Assembly: GCA_964630925.1 (NCBI GenBank)
Contig: CAZVZK010000033.1
Coordinates: 12,747-76,746 of the forward strand
Direction of reading: 5' to 3'
DNA length: 64,000 nt
Source: RGDT01 sp964630925
GTDB lineage: Bacteria > Planctomycetota > Planctomycetia > Gemmatales > Gemmataceae
Shown here: positions 33,281 through 41,968 of the stretch, one piece after another
Numbering within the stretch: position 1 is the first letter of the stretch
How the letters are laid out: each line of letters starts with the position of its first letter
The notes under the pieces: model-generated
The model's database searches: none
The model's input: the letters and a program-made list of their open reading frames with translations, nothing else
What the model was told of the DNA's origin: nothing
Made by a program: the position numbers and the translations under genes

Positions 33281-34693
33281 TCACACCGGGAACCGCCCCG
33301 CCAGCTCCGCCGCGTACCTCGACGGCAGGTTGAGGTAAAACAGGCCCAGCGACCGCAGCCCCGACAGCGTCGGCGACGCCAGCATCGCCCGCAGCTCCCC
33401 CTCGCGGATCCGCGTGTTCCCCGAGATGTCCAGCCGGCACAGCGACGCCAGCTTCGGGCAGCCGATGAGATGCTTCGCCGCCCCCGCCGTCAGGTCCGCC
33501 CGCGCCAGGCCCAGCGATGCCAGGTCGCCCAGGTGGGGGCTCTCCAGGAGCGCCGCGAGGCCGGCGTCGCCGATCAGGTTGTTGTTGAGCGACAGCGAGC
33601 GCAGCCGCGACAGGCCGGGCCAGCCCGCCAGGACGCGGGCGCGTGTCCGGCCGATCTCGTTGTTCCCCAGGTCGAGTGACTCCAGGGACGCCAGGCCGGG
33701 GCTTTCGGCCAGCGCCTCGATCCCGCCCTGGTCGATGGCGGAGTTGTTGAGGCGAAGGTCCTTCAGGCCGGCCAAACGCGGGCAGCCGACGATGGCCCGC
33801 ATCCCGCCGATCCGCACCGGCACGCCGCCCAGGTGCAGCCGCTCCAGCGGCCCCAGGTGCGGCGACCCGAACAGGCGCTCGCACCCGGCCACGCCGAGCT
33901 GCATCCCGGAGAGGTCCAGCCGCCGCACCGACGCCAGCCCCGGCCAGTCGGCGAGGGCGTCCATGTCCGGCCTGCGGAGGTCGGTCCCGCCCAGATCCAG
34001 CTCGTGCAGCGTGAAGCCACCCAGACGCGAGGCGATGGCGGGGAAGTGCCCCGGCAGGTAGTTCCCGCCGAGCGACAGCGAGCGGAGCGACGGCGGGCAC
34101 CGCCCCTCGATGGCCAGCAGGGTGCGTGGACCGACCCCCGCGCCGGTCAGGTCCAGCTCCTCCAGGTGCGGCAGCGGCACCGCGTTCAGGAACGCCGCCA
34201 GACGCTCGTCGCCGAGGTTGCTCGACCGCAGGCAGAGCGACCTCGTCCGCCGCAGCGCCTCGATGGCGGCGAGGTCGGTCATCGACAACTTGGCCTGCGC
34301 CAGCCGCATGATCTGGAGGTGGTACACCGGCGTGAGCGTGAACACGTCGCCCGCGTGCTTCGCCAGCTGCCCCACGCCGAGGGTCACACGCTCGACGAAG
34401 CCGCGCCGCCACTCCACCCGCGTGAGCATCTTGCGGAGCTTGCCGAGCCACGCGTCCTCATGTGCCGCCAGGAGCCGGGCCTCCTCGATGCGCAGGTCCC
34501 ACCAGCGCCGCGAGTGTTCCGAAAGTTTGGAGCGTTCGATCTGGACACGGATGAAGCGGGCGCGTTCGTCGTGGCCGCGCTCCTCCAGCCAGTCGGCCAT
34601 CACCAGGCGCGGCGTGTCGTCGTCGGGGTTGGCGACGATGTCGCCGAGCAGCCCGCGGTACGCGGCGTCCTTCAGCCAGGCATCGACACTCAT
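33281..34693 (-). CDS. TIGR02996-domain leucine-rich-repeat protein
   Basis: A 470-residue protein. Residues about 10-50 form the TIGR02996 domain (YRGLLGDIVANPDDDTPRLVMADWLEERG, RARFIRVQIE). From about residue 140 it consists of LRR units of the ribonuclease-inhibitor type: LRSLSLGGNYLPG, LHELDLGGTDLRRPD, VRRLDLSGMQLG, LKDLRLNNSAID, LESLDLGNNEIG, LRSLSLNNNLIGDAGL and LCRLDISGNTRI. No signal peptide, so it is probably a cytoplasmic protein-binding scaffold. The start at 34693 overlaps the end of the next LRR gene by 4 bases (ATGA). Confidence 0.85.
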   Translation of the reverse strand: MSVDAWLKDAAYRGLLGDIVANPDDDTPRLVMADWLEERGHDERARFIRVQIERSKLSEHSRRWWDLRIEEARLLAAHEDAWLGKLRKMLTRVEWRRGFVERVTLGVGQLAKHAGDVFTLTPVYHLQIMRLAQAKLSMTDLAAIEALRRTRSLCLRSSNLGDERLAAFLNAVPLPHLEELDLTGAGVGPRTLLAIEGRCPPSLRSLSLGGNYLPGHFPAIASRLGGFTLHELDLGGTDLRRPDMDALADWPGLASVRRLDLSGMQLGVAGCERLFGSPHLGPLERLHLGGVPVRIGGMRAIVGCPRLAGLKDLRLNNSAIDQGGIEALAESPGLASLESLDLGNNEIGRTRARVLAGWPGLSRLRSLSLNNNLIGDAGLAALLESPHLGDLASLGLARADLTAGAAKHLIGCPKLASLCRLDISGNTRIREGELRAMLASPTLSGLRSLGLFYLNLPSRYAAELAGRFPV

Positions 34694-36222
34694 GGCTTGC
34701 CCCCGTCCACGTACTCGATGTGCGCCAGCCGTTCGCGCACCACGGCGGACACGGCCGCCGGTGTCAAGCGTAGCTCGCGCATGGCGTCGAGGCGTGCGGC
34801 GAGGAGTGCCGGGATGACGCCCTCGGTCAGCGGGTTGCCCGAGAGATTGACCTGCACCAGCCGCCCGGCCCAATCGGCGCCCAGCACGCGGGCCGCCCCC
34901 GCGTCGCCGATGGAATTGCCGGACAGGTCCAGCCCGACGAGCGAATCGAGATACGGCGACTCGGTGAGGGCGCCGATGCCCGCGTCGGTGATTCCGTTCA
35001 GGCCCAGGTACAGCATCCGGCATCGGGACAGCCCCGGCCAAGCGGCCAGCGTCCGCAGGCCATCATCGCCCATCCGCGCGTCGCGCAGGTCCAGCGCCAG
35101 CGGGGCCGCCGTCATGGCCGTCAGCGCCTCGACGCCGAGCGGCCCGAGGCGGGGGTCGCGCAATACGAGGTATGTCAACGACGCCATCCATCCCGACGCA
35201 GCCAGCACACGCACCGGATCGGGCAACATGAGCGTCCCGTGGAGCGACAGCCGGCGCAGGCTCGGTGCGGAGGCGCGGCTCAGGCGGCCCGCGTCCTCCG
35301 GGTTGATGAAGCAGTCCACGAGGGCCAGCCCCTCCAGCGTCGGCAGGAATCGCGCGGCCAGTAGGTGTGCCACATCCGGACCTAACCCGCGTGACAGCGA
35401 CAGCTTGCGCAGCCCGACACAAGAGGCCGCCTCGGCCGCTGCGCGAGTGCATTCCGTCTGACCGGAGCGCGGCAGGGATATGGATTCGAGACGCCAGCAC
35501 GCGGATCGCAGGAGCTGGCGCCAATCGGCATTCGCGGAGTCAGGCATCTCCAGCTCGCGGACGGCGGGGAGGGCGTGTGCAAGTGCTTCGCTCACCGCGG
35601 GACCGCTGCCGCCGAGTCGTAACGATGTCACCCCGGCCGCGTTCGCCGTGTCGGCCAGCGCGGATAGCCCGCCGGGGCCGAAGCCCATCTCTTGCAGCCA
35701 CAGCCCGCGCCACGAAGGCCGGAACGCGGCGGCGAGGGCCGCCATGTCCTCGTCGGTGATGCTTGACTGATGCAGATGCAGGACGCCGAGCGTATCGAGC
35801 AAAGGCGACGCGAGGAGGTGATCCAACTGCCCCGTCGCCGGACACACACGAAGTCGCTCCACCCAGGCCCACGCCTCCGTGCCGGCCCACCGCAACGCCT
35901 GCGGCCCGTTCACGGCCTTCGCCTTGGCGTCCACGACAACGAGGCCGCGCTCATCCACCGCAGTCCGCCCTTTCGCGAGGTCGGCCTGGAACGGCGCCCA
36001 TCGAGGGATCGACCTCCGCCAGCGGTCCCAGCGCAACGCCCGCAGATCAGGCGTCCCGTTGCCCGGCCCCGCCGTCACCTGGAGACGCACGAAGTCCGCC
36101 CGCTCCCGGTCGTCCTCGTCGCCGTGCTCCTCCAACCAATCCGCCAGCACGAGGCGCGCGGCGTCGTCCTCCGGCTCGGCCTTGCACGCCGACAGCAGAC
36201 GCATCAGCTCGGCGCGGCTCAT
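34690..36222 (-). CDS. TIGR02996-domain leucine-rich-repeat protein
   Basis: A 510-residue paralogue of its neighbour. The N-terminal TIGR02996 domain is clear (ELMRLLSACKAEPEDDAARLVLADWLEEHGDEDDRERADFVRLQ). Weak LRRs run from about residue 120 to the end, including LGVLHLHQSSITDEDM, LRKLSLSRGLG, LRRLSLHGTLML, CRMLYLGLNGITDAGI, LVGLDLSGNSIGDAGA and LVQVNLSGNPLTEG. It is probably cytoplasmic. It overlaps the genes on both sides by 4 bases (ATGA), making a translationally coupled operon of three. Confidence 0.85.
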   Translation of the reverse strand: MSRAELMRLLSACKAEPEDDAARLVLADWLEEHGDEDDRERADFVRLQVTAGPGNGTPDLRALRWDRWRRSIPRWAPFQADLAKGRTAVDERGLVVVDAKAKAVNGPQALRWAGTEAWAWVERLRVCPATGQLDHLLASPLLDTLGVLHLHQSSITDEDMAALAAAFRPSWRGLWLQEMGFGPGGLSALADTANAAGVTSLRLGGSGPAVSEALAHALPAVRELEMPDSANADWRQLLRSACWRLESISLPRSGQTECTRAAAEAASCVGLRKLSLSRGLGPDVAHLLAARFLPTLEGLALVDCFINPEDAGRLSRASAPSLRRLSLHGTLMLPDPVRVLAASGWMASLTYLVLRDPRLGPLGVEALTAMTAAPLALDLRDARMGDDGLRTLAAWPGLSRCRMLYLGLNGITDAGIGALTESPYLDSLVGLDLSGNSIGDAGAARVLGADWAGRLVQVNLSGNPLTEGVIPALLAARLDAMRELRLTPAAVSAVVRERLAHIEYVDGGKP

Positions 36223-37199
36223 GCACCCATCATATCGCGGCGGGCGGCGCGGGCCGAGGCCGCCACCAGCGCCTGATAGATCGACCACACACCGAGCCCC
36301 AACAGGCTCACCATCCCGACCCACTCCGCCGGCGGCCCGCCGGCCCTCCAGTGGGCGTAGAAGTACAGGCCGGTGAACAGCAGCCACGCATACAGCATGC
36401 GGATCGCGGCCCCCTCGCCGAAGCGCAGGCCCATCGAATTGGCCAGCGCCATCAGGAACAGCCCGTGGAAGAACAGCCCCGCCATCAGCAGCCCCTGCGC
36501 CGGCAGGAAGTCCAGCCAGTGGCCCAGCTCCGGCGACAGGGTCATCCGCATGGCGAATTGCACCAGGGCGATCAGCGCCGCCCCGGCCCCGCACGCGCCG
36601 GCAGGCCACAGCATCGCGGCCACGCCCCTCGGCAGCCGGAGGGCCGTCAGGAAGCAGCCCGCGGCGAACGCGGCGAATGCGGCCGTGGTCAGCAGCGTCC
36701 GCAGGCCTGGGATGTACGAGAGGGCCGACTCATGACCGATCAGGGCGAGCGCCAGGACGGCCAGCACGCCGCCCAGAGAAAGGGCCATGCCGCCCAGGAT
36801 GGGGCGGGCGGGCGGCGCCTCCGCAGGCGTCCCGTAGGACAGCCGGGCAGGCGCCGGAGGCGCCTCGGCGGGGATGCCGAGCTTGTCGCACACCAGCTTC
36901 TTCGCCCGCTCGAGGAACTTCTCGCGGCCGGCCCAGTCGTCCGATGAGCCGTAGTTCAGGTGCGTCCCGCCGTCGTACCCGCAGAGGAAGTGCGAGCCGC
37001 CGCCGAGAATCCGCGCCATCTGGTTGCGCTCGGCGGCGACGGCGAACACGCGCTTGCCCGAGGCCGGGTCGATCACGTCGAGGACGTGCCCGTACTCGAT
37101 CAGGCCGACGGATTCGACATCGCCGTGCAGGACGCAGGTGTACGCGCCCATCGGGAACCGCTCCAGCACCGTCGTCCTGCCCATCGCGAGAAACGCCAT
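36219..37199 (-). CDS. Polytopic membrane protein with cytoplasmic N-terminal domain
   Basis: A 326-residue protein. The first 100 residues are soluble (MAFLAMGRTTVLERFPMGAYTCVLHGDVESVG ... GREKFLERAKKLVCDKLG), followed by an Ala/Pro linker. After about residue 135 there are six or seven hydrophobic segments such as ALSLGGVLAVLALALIG, LLTTAAFAAFAAGCFLTAL, GAALIALVQFAM, LLMAGLFFHGLFLMALA and LYAWLLFTGLYFYAH. The ATG at 37199 is preceded by GGTGAGG; an in-frame ATG at 37214 is the alternative. It is first in the operon with the two LRR proteins. Confidence 0.75.
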   Translation of the reverse strand: MAFLAMGRTTVLERFPMGAYTCVLHGDVESVGLIEYGHVLDVIDPASGKRVFAVAAERNQMARILGGGSHFLCGYDGGTHLNYGSSDDWAGREKFLERAKKLVCDKLGIPAEAPPAPARLSYGTPAEAPPARPILGGMALSLGGVLAVLALALIGHESALSYIPGLRTLLTTAAFAAFAAGCFLTALRLPRGVAAMLWPAGACGAGAALIALVQFAMRMTLSPELGHWLDFLPAQGLLMAGLFFHGLFLMALANSMGLRFGEGAAIRMLYAWLLFTGLYFYAHWRAGGPPAEWVGMVSLLGLGVWSIYQALVAASARAARRDMMGA

Positions 37200-37295
37200 G
37201 ACCTCACCCCGCATCGCGTGGCCGCCTGTTCCGACATCCGCCGTACGTACGCACCCCGCGCCGGCGCGTGACACGGCGCCGAAACGTCGGCGGGC

Positions 37296-37502
37296 GTGTT
37301 CGCCGTCGTCGGGACGCCCTCGCTGGTCCGTCGCCACGATCACCTTGGCCTGGGCCCGACCCTGGAGAACCCCTCGTTCTGCATCGAGGGGGAGGCGTCG
37401 GCCCTCGGGCAGGCGCGATCCTATGGCCTTGACAACGCACGCTGCCGGCCCGCCGAGGCGATGAAGGCGTGGATCGAGCGGACGGGGGCGGGCGAGGGGT
37501 GA
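37296..37502 (+). CDS. Small orphan open reading frame, uncertain
   Basis: In the 322-base space between two minus-strand genes this 68-codon frame is the only coding-like stretch on the plus strand (VGTPSLVRRHDHLGLGPTLENPSFCIEGEASALGQ ... RPAEAMKAWIERTGAGEG). The composition, with a plausible amphipathic C-terminal helix, looks like the end of a protein rather than random frame, but there is no good ribosome binding site. It may be the remnant 3 prime end of a lost gene. The remaining bases of the gap show nothing else. Confidence 0.25.
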   Translation: MFAVVGTPSLVRRHDHLGLGPTLENPSFCIEGEASALGQARSYGLDNARCRPAEAMKAWIERTGAGEG

Positions 37503-37522
37503 CGTTCGACCTGAAGTACCTG

Positions 37523-38857
37523 CTATTCCTCGCGTGTGAGGAAGCCCCAGCGCAGCGCCCGGTCCTGGTGGTAGTTCTTCCCCAGCGTCAGCGCCGTCGC
37601 GGCCTTCGCCATCTCGTAGCCGAGGTAGAAGGCGTGTGACGGGTCGATGTCCTTCATCCGGGCGAACAGCTCGAACGGGTCGTCGCCGCTCAGGTGGCCG
37701 TCCGCGTTGATCGCGTGCAGGGTGCCGCCCTCGGCGAAGATGCGGTAGTTGCGGTCCTTGACGTGGCGGGCGATGTCGGCCAGGCCCTCCTCGCCGTGGG
37801 CACGCAAGCGCGGGTCGCGCAGCAGGACGAGTCCCGGCTCCAGACGCTTGGGGACGACGCGGCGCGTGACGGCGAAGTGCATCAGGCGGCGGGCCAGGTC
37901 CAGCTCCTTCACGCTCGACCGCGCCCAGTTGCCGACCTGCGTCGTCAGCACGCTGCGGATGCCGGCCTCCTGGCAGAAGCCGGCGAGGAGGACGTTCACG
38001 CCGCACGAGTCGGCATCCACCAGCTCGGTGACGTTCCCCACGCCCATCATGACCCCGTGCGTCGGGTACAGCCGCCGCGCCTCCAAATAGCGGCCCAGCG
38101 ACGGGGCGAAGCCCAGGCCCAGCGGGGCGAGGATGGGGTCGATGCGGTGGCGGACGTTGCGGGCGGAGAGGTAGGCGATGGTGTCGGCCATCCCCTCGAC
38201 GGACGGCTCGCCGTCGGGGACGACGACGACCTCGGCCCCCCAATCGGGGGCGTGTTCGCGGTTGGAGGCGTTGACGCTGAGGACCAGCTCGGCGCCGGCG
38301 CGGGTGGCGTCGCGGGCCTCGGCGGGGTCGAAGGTGTCGATGGAGACGCGCAGGCCGGCGTCGCGCAGGGCCTTGACGGCGTCGGCGACGCCGGCCCAGG
38401 GGCCGCCGGGGTCGCAGCCGAGGTCGATCACGTCGGCCCCGTCGGCGGCGAGGGACCGGGCCTGACGGACGATCTCGTCGAGGGTGAGGCGTGGGGCGTG
38501 GTTGATCTCGGCGAGGATCTCCAGGTCGTGGGCGCCGTAGCCCTCGCGCTGGTTGACCGTGGCGCGGAAGTGGTCGGGGAGGTCGCGGAGGTCCTCTGGG
38601 CCGCGCTCGACGGGGAGGGCGGTGCAGGCGCGCATCTCGGCGAGGTCGCCCTGGCACAGGCCGGGGAGGATGACGCGGTCGATGCCATCGGGGACGGTGA
38701 GGTGGGAGGCGATCCAGCGTGTGGTGGCGAGGGCGGCGACGGTGATCGGGAGGACGGCGACATGTGGGGTGAAGCCGGCCTGGAGTGCGATGGCGGCGAG
38801 CGTGCGGCGGAGGGCCGGCTCGGCGAGCTTGCCGGTGACGAAGAGGAGGCGGCTCAT
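37523..38857 (-). CDS. Dihydropteroate-synthase-like protein (DUF6513 plus pterin-binding domain)
   Basis: A 444-residue protein matching the archaeal/planctomycete DHPS-like family. An N-terminal domain (MSRLLFVTGKLAEPALRRTLAAIA, residues about 1-130) is followed by a TIM-barrel with pterin-binding motifs: ADGADVIDLGCDPGG, RVSIDTFDPAEA, GAELVLSVNASN, then MMGVGNVTELVDAD. Classical FolP is about 280 residues; the extra domain and C-terminal tail distinguish this protein. Such proteins are linked to tetrahydromethanopterin-dependent C1 metabolism in methylotrophs and planctomycetes. No other H4MPT gene is nearby. A single plus-strand tRNA follows on the other side. Confidence 0.88.
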   Translation of the reverse strand: MSRLLFVTGKLAEPALRRTLAAIALQAGFTPHVAVLPITVAALATTRWIASHLTVPDGIDRVILPGLCQGDLAEMRACTALPVERGPEDLRDLPDHFRATVNQREGYGAHDLEILAEINHAPRLTLDEIVRQARSLAADGADVIDLGCDPGGPWAGVADAVKALRDAGLRVSIDTFDPAEARDATRAGAELVLSVNASNREHAPDWGAEVVVVPDGEPSVEGMADTIAYLSARNVRHRIDPILAPLGLGFAPSLGRYLEARRLYPTHGVMMGVGNVTELVDADSCGVNVLLAGFCQEAGIRSVLTTQVGNWARSSVKELDLARRLMHFAVTRRVVPKRLEPGLVLLRDPRLRAHGEEGLADIARHVKDRNYRIFAEGGTLHAINADGHLSGDDPFELFARMKDIDPSHAFYLGYEMAKAATALTLGKNYHQDRALRWGFLTREE

Positions 38858-38914
38858 GGGACAACCTCACCCCGCCTTGTCTCGGAGGGCGGGCTGCGAT
38901 ACGCTGGAGGTGTC

Positions 38915-38988
38915 GCGCCCGTAGCTCAACTGGATAGAGCAGCGGTCTTCGGAACCGCAGGTTGCAGGTTCGAGCCCTGCCGGGCGTA
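38915..38988 (+). tRNA. tRNA-Arg (anticodon TCG)
   Basis: A 74-base cloverleaf. The acceptor stem pairs 38915-38921 with 38981-38987, the first pair being a G-U wobble, with discriminator A at 38988. The D arm is TAGCTC...GAGC, the anticodon stem GCGGT/ACCGC encloses the loop CTTCGGA with anticodon TCG at 38949-38951, and the T arm contains GGTTCGAGCC. It reads CGA codons. The 3 prime CCA is not encoded. It ends 5 bases from the convergent kinase gene. Confidence 0.95.
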
Positions 38989-38993
38989 CTGGG

Positions 38994-41081
38994 TCACTCA
39001 TCGCCGTCCTTCTCGGGGCGGGGCGGCGGCTGGCCGTCCTCCTCCTCGTTCCAGTGCGAGAAGCGGATCGCCTTCAGCACGTCCACGCGTCTGGCGATGG
39101 GCAGGATCGCGTCGTCGAAGGGCCTGTCCACGGCATCGACCGCGGCCTCGTCGATGCCGCGGTCCCTCGACCACCCCGCCGAGCGGTCGAGCTTGCCGCC
39201 GGAGTAGTCCCTCTCGAAGACCTCGTAGGGGGCCGTGCTCTTCGCCCCCTTGAGCCGGGCCAACTGACGCACGATCAGGTCGCGGTCGTCCTGGGTCAGC
39301 GGTGTCCTGTTGGCGATCAGGATCACGGTGTCGAGGCTGCTGGCGTCCCTCACCGGATACCCGGCGTTGGGGCGGGGCGACATCGCCTCGCGGACGGCCT
39401 CCTCGGACGGCGGGGGCTCGGCCAAACCGACGCGGAACTTGCCGTCGGGGTTCCACGGGTAGAGTGCGTAGGTCTTGCCCGAGCCGTCGTGGTACAGGAG
39501 GTAGGCGTAGGCGGGCCGGCTCAGCTCCGCCTCCACGCGGATCTTGTCGCCGTTGCGGACAGGCACCGCGTCCGTGCGTTTCTCCGTCACCTCCTCCCAG
39601 TGCTTCTTCCTCGTCAACACCTTGAACGTCAGGAGGCCACGCAGCGGCCTGTCGGGGTCGAGCGGCCTCGGCTCGGGGAGGACGCGGGCCTCGGGCTCCA
39701 GCGAGCGCGGGAAGGGGAGCACCTTCGCCGTGCCGCCGGGGCGTTGTGCCGGCGCGCGGAGCAGCGCCGCCGCGATGCCAGCCGTCACCAGCAGGGAGGC
39801 CAGCGCCACGGACAGGCCGACCCGCAGCATGCGTACCCGCCGGCTGAGCCAGCGCTCCAGATCGACGGCGAGGGCCTCTGCGGAGGCGTGACGTTCGGCC
39901 GGGTCGGCTGAAAGGGCACGCAGACAGATCCTCTCCAGCCCCGCCGGGAGGTGCGGGTCGATGCGGCGGGGCGGCTCCACCTCGCCCCTGGCGGCGGCCT
40001 TGATGGCGGCGTCGCGTGTCTCCCCGGCGTGCGGGGCGCGGCCCGTGAGGCACTCGTACAGAACGGCCCCAAGGCCGTACACGTCGGTGGCCGGACCGAC
40101 CTGGGCGGAGCGTCCGGCGGCCTGCTCGGGGGCCATGTAGGCCGGCGTCCCCAGGAGGTCGCCCTGCACCGTCTGCATGCCGCCCTCGAGCTGGCGTGCC
40201 AGGCCGAAGTCGGTGAGGCGTGGCGTGGCAGCTCGCCCCTCGCCCATGAGGATGTTGGCGGGCTTGATGTCGCGGTGGATGACGCCGTTCTGGTGGGCGT
40301 AATGGACGGCGCGTGCGAGGGAGACGACCAGCTCGGCGGCGGCGCGGGGGTCGAGGGTGCCGGAGCGGAGGCGGGCGGCGAGGGTGCCGCCGGGGACGTG
40401 CTCCATGACGAGGAAGGGGTGGCCGGCGTGGACGCCTCCGTCGTACACGCGGACGATGCCTGGGTGTTCGAGGCTGGCGACGGCCCGCGCCTCGGCATCG
40501 AAACGCAATCGGGCCGTCGGGTGCCGCGACAGGTCGGCGCGGATGAGTTTGACGGCCACCAGCCGGTTCAGCATGATCTGGCGGGCCTTCAGGACGACGC
40601 CCATGCCGCCGCGGCCCAGCTCCTCCATCGCCTCGTAGCCGGGGGGCAGCGAGGGGGGCAGCCCGTGGCCGTTGATGTCGTGCGTGGGCGGGCCGCTGGC
40701 GCCGGTGGTGGCCGCGAGGAGGCGGTCGGCGATCTCGTCGGCGTGCCTGGGGAAGCGTTTGACGTACTCTTCGGGGCGGAGGGCGGGGTCGGAGCGGCGG
40801 CGGAGGTGGAACTCCTGGGCGGCGAGGTCGGCGACGAGGGAGGCGTCGGAGGCCAGGTCGGGGTAGCGGGCGAGGTAGTCCTCGACGGGAACGCCGAGGC
40901 CCGCCTTCCACCGGTACTCGATGTCGCTGTGGACGAGGTCGCGCAACACCTGGCCGCGCTCGGGGTCGCCGGGGGGCGGGAGGAAGTCGTCGATGGGGGG
41001 GGCGGGGGTGCGCCGCCACGCCTCGTCGAAGCGGTCGAGGGCCTCGGTCACGCGGGCGGAGGCTTCATCTTGCGACAGCAT
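38994..41081 (-). CDS. Membrane serine/threonine protein kinase with DUF4384-like extracytoplasmic domain
   Basis: A 695-residue Hanks-type kinase. Residues 1-145 are a planctomycete N-terminal extension (RFDEAWRR, RYPDLASD). The kinase domain (about 150-410) has GRGGMGVV, ATP-binding Lys178 in VAVKLIRADL, catalytic Asp271 in HRDIKPANI, DFGLAR and GTPAYMAPEQA. A transmembrane helix is at about 417-439 (VGLSVALASLLVTAGIAAALL). The C-terminal part (about 490-680) contains KIRVEAELSRPAYAYLLYHDG and YALYPWNPDGKFRVG, a DUF4384-like module outside the membrane. The ECF sigma factor gene ends 13 bases upstream, so the two belong together. Confidence 0.95.
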   Translation of the reverse strand: MLSQDEASARVTEALDRFDEAWRRTPAPPIDDFLPPPGDPERGQVLRDLVHSDIEYRWKAGLGVPVEDYLARYPDLASDASLVADLAAQEFHLRRRSDPALRPEEYVKRFPRHADEIADRLLAATTGASGPPTHDINGHGLPPSLPPGYEAMEELGRGGMGVVLKARQIMLNRLVAVKLIRADLSRHPTARLRFDAEARAVASLEHPGIVRVYDGGVHAGHPFLVMEHVPGGTLAARLRSGTLDPRAAAELVVSLARAVHYAHQNGVIHRDIKPANILMGEGRAATPRLTDFGLARQLEGGMQTVQGDLLGTPAYMAPEQAAGRSAQVGPATDVYGLGAVLYECLTGRAPHAGETRDAAIKAAARGEVEPPRRIDPHLPAGLERICLRALSADPAERHASAEALAVDLERWLSRRVRMLRVGLSVALASLLVTAGIAAALLRAPAQRPGGTAKVLPFPRSLEPEARVLPEPRPLDPDRPLRGLLTFKVLTRKKHWEEVTEKRTDAVPVRNGDKIRVEAELSRPAYAYLLYHDGSGKTYALYPWNPDGKFRVGLAEPPPSEEAVREAMSPRPNAGYPVRDASSLDTVILIANRTPLTQDDRDLIVRQLARLKGAKSTAPYEVFERDYSGGKLDRSAGWSRDRGIDEAAVDAVDRPFDDAILPIARRVDVLKAIRFSHWNEEEDGQPPPRPEKDGDE

Positions 41082-41094
41082 GGCGGCGTCCTCG

Positions 41095-41685
41095 TCAGCC
41101 CAACTTCTCCCAGCGGCGTTTGACCTTCTCGATCACCTGCTTGGAGCGGTACTCGGTCGTGTTCATGCGGCGGGCGATCTCGGCGAGGGGGTGCTCCTCC
41201 AGCGCGAGCTGCATGACGCCGCGTTCGAAGTCGTTCAGCCCGGCGAGGAGCTGGCGGATGGTGTCCTCCATGGCGGCGGCCTCGGAGGGCGACGGCTCCT
41301 TGGCCAGGGCCATCCACGAGGCGGCGCTGTCGGAGTCGGCCGACGGCCGGTCGATGGGGGTCTCCTTGGCCACGTCGCGGCACTGGGCCTTGTAGTGCTC
41401 GGTGCGGTGGCCGCACTTGCGGAGGGTGATGAAGGCCAGCAGGCCCCAGAGGTTGTCCCAGTTGGCGAGGGTGAACGGCGTCTCCTTGTGTCGGAGGAAG
41501 AAGGACTTCAGGACGGACTGGGCCACGTCCTCGGGGCCGTCCTTGGCGAGGATACGCGGGTCCATGCGGCTGCGCACCAGGCCGATGAGGCGTGTGAAGT
41601 ACGCCTCGAAGACGCGGCGGCAGGCCGACGGGTCGCCCTGCTGCATCTTCGTCACGAGGTCCGCGAACGAGCTGTCCTCACCCAT
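41095..41685 (-). CDS. ECF-type RNA polymerase sigma factor
   Basis: A 196-residue sigma70-family factor. The sigma2 region is visible in ACRRVFEAYFTRLIGLVRSRMD and DVAQSVLKSFFLR (core-binding DA/DVxQ-like motif); the sigma4 helix-turn-helix is in FERGVMQLALEEHPLAEIARRMNTTEYRSKQVIEKVKRRW. It is typical of planctomycete ECF factors encoded next to a membrane kinase, where phosphorylation is thought to control the factor; no anti-sigma gene is present. It is transcribed into the kinase gene. Confidence 0.93.
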   Translation of the reverse strand: MGEDSSFADLVTKMQQGDPSACRRVFEAYFTRLIGLVRSRMDPRILAKDGPEDVAQSVLKSFFLRHKETPFTLANWDNLWGLLAFITLRKCGHRTEHYKAQCRDVAKETPIDRPSADSDSAASWMALAKEPSPSEAAAMEDTIRQLLAGLNDFERGVMQLALEEHPLAEIARRMNTTEYRSKQVIEKVKRRWEKLG

Positions 41686-41717
41686 GGTCTGCCCCCCCCA
41701 CCCCAGGTGGTACGGGC

Positions 41718-41746
41718 ATTATCCGCAGGCGAGGCCGTCCACGCAA
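41718..41746 (-). promoter_or_regulatory. Candidate promoter of the sigma factor/kinase operon
   Basis: On the minus strand TTGCGT (41741-41746) and GATAAT (41718-41723) are separated by 17 bases, 33 bases upstream of the sigma factor ATG. The match to the consensus is moderate. An ECF-type autoregulated promoter is possible but not recognisable. Confidence 0.4.
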
Positions 41747-41911
41747 GCCTCTGAATGCAGATGAGGGCCGGGGCCGGCGTCCGGAAAAGAATCCGCCGGG
41801 AATGCAAGCAGTGACGGGCGGAGGCTGCCATCGCCGATTCGTTCCCGTTCAGCGGGGGTGGGAATTAGACGGAAGTGGACGTGTGGCGTGGCGGGGTGGG
41901 TGCGGATTGCA

Positions 41912-41968
41912 TTGCATTGCCCCCCCCCAGGCACCCCCCTGCAATGCAAATCCTCGGCGGGATTTGCA
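41912..41968. other. Overlapping, mutually exclusive hairpins in a 494-base intergenic region
   Basis: The arm TGCAAATCC (41945-41953) pairs perfectly with GGATTTGCA (41960-41968) around a 6-base loop. The overlapping arm GCAATGCAA (41941-41949) instead pairs perfectly with TTGCATTGC (41912-41920) across a C-rich loop. Both cannot form together. This sits between the ends of the glycogen phosphorylase gene and the start of the sigma factor gene. No other gene is visible in 41686-42179. Confidence 0.5.

Noticed and set aside
33207..34451. A Gly/Ala/Arg-rich minus-strand frame overlapping the LRR gene
   Set aside because: It is an alternative frame on the same strand with no domain; the LRR frame fully explains this DNA.
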